DNA of 7,278 nucleotides, from assembly GCA_900540255.1 (NCBI GenBank), contig UQFE01000064.1, forward strand, positions 1 to 7,278. The letters run 5' to 3'. The stretch is from an uncultured Clostridium sp. Its GTDB lineage: Bacteria > Bacillota > Clostridia > Clostridiales > Clostridiaceae. Under the pieces are notes generated by a model. It saw nothing but the letters and a program-made list of their open reading frames with translations. It had not been told where the DNA came from and made no database searches. Positions 6,366 through 7,278 of this stretch are shown piece after piece; positions within the stretch are counted from its first letter, which is position 1; each line of letters opens with the position of its first letter. Made by a program: the position numbers and the translations under genes.

Positions 6366-6392
6366 ATAAAGTATATAAATAATTATCTAATA
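6345..6392. promoter_or_regulatory. Perfect 11-bp inverted repeat: candidate TetR operator
   Basis: TATTAGATAAT (6345-6355) is the exact reverse complement of ATTATCTAATA (6382-6392), with a 26-nt spacer. One arm falls inside the -35/-10 spacer of the tetR promoter and the other lies just upstream of the -35. Binding there would block RNA polymerase, as expected for an autorepressing TetR protein. The spacer is longer than a usual single TetR operator, so the arms may be two half-operators or sites for two dimers. Confidence 0.5.
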
Positions 6393-6454
6393 ATATAAAA
6401 TAAATCTTAAAGCAACTTAAAATTTCTATAAACTACTTAACTATTATATAAAAC

Positions 6455-6474
6455 ATGAAATAAACAAATTTCAT
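6455..6474 (-). terminator. Possible weak terminator after the GNAT gene
   Basis: ATGAAAT (6455-6461) and ATTTCAT (6468-6474) form a perfect 7-bp hairpin with a 6-nt loop, 9 nt past the GNAT stop codon. The minus-strand sequence continues GTTTTATA, a short U-tract. The stem is AT-rich and weak, so some read-through toward tetR is likely. Confidence 0.4.
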
Positions 6475-6483
6475 ACCTATGCT

Positions 6484-6921
6484 TCAATCACTAATTAAAT
6501 TAGATATGTTTTTAATCATTTTAAACATACCAGGCCCATCCCATTCACATAGCCTTTCCTCAAATCCATTCTTTTTATAAAATTTTACTCCTTCTTTTGT
6601 ACTAATCAATTCCAAACTAACTGACCAATCTTTATCAATGTTACTCAATATATAATTCTGCACTTCTGAAATAAGAAGCTTGCCAATACCTTTTCCTTGA
6701 TATTTAGGTATCACCGCAAAACCCTTTATATAAAATGACATTCCACTATCCCCTAAAATCCTAACCATTCCAACAGGCTTATCATCTTCATATGCCATAA
6801 ATAATGCCAATGTATTTTCTAATGCTCGTTCTACTTGTTCTTTACAAGATACAATCCAACCAACTGATGTATATAATTTAAGAAACAAATCCGCTATTAA
6901 TGTGTTAATTAAAACTTTCAT
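6484..6921 (-). CDS. GNAT-family N-acetyltransferase
   Basis: Predicted acetyl-CoA-dependent acetyltransferase of 145 aa, a normal single-domain GNAT length; the acceptor is unknown. The N-terminal part has LKLYTSVGW and CKEQVERALENT. The central strand is followed by motif A, VIPKYQGKGIGKLL (70-83), whose Q/R-x-x-G-x-G/A pyrophosphate-binding pattern is Gln75-Gly-Lys-Gly78-Ile-Gly80. Near the C-terminus FYKKNGFEER (114-123) is the usual GNAT motif B end. The ribosome binding site is weak (AGG, 6 nt before ATG). That AGG overlaps the TAG stop codon of a short flavodoxin-like reading frame directly upstream, so translation may be coupled. The first dozen residues (MKVLINTLIADL) are plausible for the family, so the gene itself looks intact although its upstream context appears rearranged. 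Confidence 0.85.
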   Translation of the reverse strand: MKVLINTLIADLFLKLYTSVGWIVSCKEQVERALENTLALFMAYEDDKPVGMVRILGDSGMSFYIKGFAVIPKYQGKGIGKLLISEVQNYILSNIDKDWSVSLELISTKEGVKFYKKNGFEERLCEWDGPGMFKMIKNISNLISD

Positions 6922-6928
6922 AACTTAC

Positions 6929-7027
6929 CTATTTAATATTATATACAGGCAAATTAACTTTTTCTGCTAACAGCTTTGCATAATGAGCTGTACTACCGGT
7001 ATTTGACGTATAAATAATTGCTTTCAT
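6929..7027 (-). pseudogene. Truncated flavodoxin (N-terminal fragment, 32 codons)
   Basis: Starting at an ATG with a strong AGGAGG (CCTCC at 7037-7041 on the plus strand, 9 nt spacing), this frame encodes MKAIIYTSNTGSTAHYAKLL and continues to a TAG stop after residue 32. The YTSNTGSTAHYAK segment is the FMN phosphate-binding loop at the start of flavodoxins (T/S-x-T-G-x-T), and the first beta strand and helix match the fold. Flavodoxins are about 140 aa or more, so roughly 110 residues, including the rest of the FMN site, are missing. The stop lies 7 nt before the GNAT start codon. The simplest reading is a deletion that removed the rest of the gene and fused its promoter and leader to the GNAT gene. 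It cannot bind FMN alone; it might persist as a leader peptide driving coupled translation. Confidence 0.6.
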
Positions 7028-7044
7028 TTTAATTTTCCTCCTAT

Positions 7045-7088
7045 AAAAAAGACGCCTTAAGAAATTATTTTTCACTCCTTATTGCGTC
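7045..7088 (-). terminator. Hairpin with U-tract just upstream of the flavodoxin fragment
   Basis: On the minus strand GACGC (7084-7088) pairs with GCGTC (7051-7055). After a 2x2 internal loop, TAAGGAG pairs with TTTCTTA (with G-U wobbles), and six T residues follow (7045-7050). This is a good intrinsic terminator shape. It lies 37 nt beyond the stop of the upstream 25-codon frame and only 4 nt before the AGGAGG of the flavodoxin fragment. It may end an upstream gene or attenuate the flavodoxin/GNAT transcript. Confidence 0.6.
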
Positions 7089-7116
7089 TAAATATCTAAT
7101 CTTCTAATATAAATTT

Positions 7117-7145
7117 TTTATCAATTATTTCTTATTTTCTTTCAA
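7117..7145 (-). promoter_or_regulatory. Possible promoter for the flavodoxin fragment/GNAT transcript
   Basis: TTGAAA (7140-7145) and GATAAA (7117-7122) on the minus strand are separated by 17 nt. The -10 matches four of six consensus bases. Any transcript from it would have to pass the hairpin at 7051-7088 before reaching the coding sequence. AT-richness makes this a weak call. Confidence 0.3.
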
Positions 7146-7202
7146 AGTTGTTTCCTTAAGTATCTTTGACATCTCTTGCATGTAACGTGCTAAATACTTA
7201 TC
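7125..7202 (-). pseudogene. Possible C-terminal remnant of an upstream gene
   Basis: A 25-codon open stretch on the minus strand starts right after an in-frame TAA (7203-7205) and ends at TAA (7125-7127). It encodes a charged, helix-like peptide beginning DKYLARYMQEMSKIL and ending LKENKK. It has an internal ATG at 7181 but no recognisable ribosome binding site. The composition resembles the C-terminal helix of a small protein such as a regulator, but I do not recognise the family. The terminator-like hairpin 37 nt downstream fits the end of a real gene whose 5' part is lost or broken. Confidence 0.25.
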
Positions 7203-7278
7203 TTAGTCACTATCGTTCCTTGATTGGTGTTAGTATAAAGTAGTGGACACATTAAGACGAACTAAGTTAAAATAATAT

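Noticed and set aside
6197..6382. 61-codon plus-strand reading frame across the tetR start and promoter
   Set aside because: It overlaps the tetR N-terminus and promoter, has low-complexity composition and no ribosome binding site.
7028..7075. In-frame upstream GTG that would extend the flavodoxin fragment by 16 codons
   Set aside because: It has no properly spaced ribosome binding site and reads through the hairpin and AGGAGG; the ATG at 7027 is far better supported.
1..7278. CRISPR array, tRNA or rRNA genes
   Set aside because: No regularly spaced direct repeats, cloverleaf-like GC-rich segments or rRNA signatures were found on either strand.

Overview
The window is very AT-rich and has strong AGGAGG-type ribosome binding sites, A/T-ended codons and short intergenic gaps with U-tract hairpin terminators. 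The proteins look like those of Clostridium sensu stricto (low-GC anaerobic Firmicutes). I cannot fix the species from sequence alone.

Layout. Positions 1-353 hold no convincing gene. They contain a promoter and a structured leader for the one plus-strand gene, a ptsG-like glucose-type PTS permease (EIICB, 354-2033). The leader has a textbook BglG/LicT/GlcT ribonucleic antiterminator (RAT) overlapping a long intrinsic terminator, so sugar-dependent antitermination is the likely control. A compact bidirectional terminator (2079-2106) separates ptsG from the rest, which all reads on the minus strand.

In minus-strand transcription order (right to left) the rest is as follows. First come a decayed-looking edge (7028-7278) and a 32-codon flavodoxin N-terminal fragment that runs straight into a GNAT acetyltransferase gene. 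Next is a TetR-family regulator, with a strong promoter whose spacer carries one arm of a perfect 11-bp inverted repeat, a likely autoregulatory operator. Then comes a two-gene operon of an MntP-like membrane protein and a radical SAM/SPASM-like enzyme (17-nt gap), ending in a long hairpin terminator. Last is cfa, a cyclopropane fatty acid synthase that appears to have its own promoter.

How the genes may work together. PtsG imports and phosphorylates a hexose, probably glucose, and lacks its own EIIA domain, so it depends on a EIIA encoded elsewhere. Cfa methylates membrane phospholipid acyl chains. The adjacent radical SAM enzyme has an intact CX3CX2C cluster motif and extra C-terminal cysteines, but its substrate is unknown. 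Its position beside cfa makes a role in lipid or envelope modification a reasonable but unproven idea. The TetR and GNAT genes have no evident metabolic link to their neighbours. The most notable items are the radical SAM/MntP/cfa neighbourhood, the ptsG riboregulatory leader, the tetR operator and the truncated flavodoxin fused upstream of the GNAT gene.
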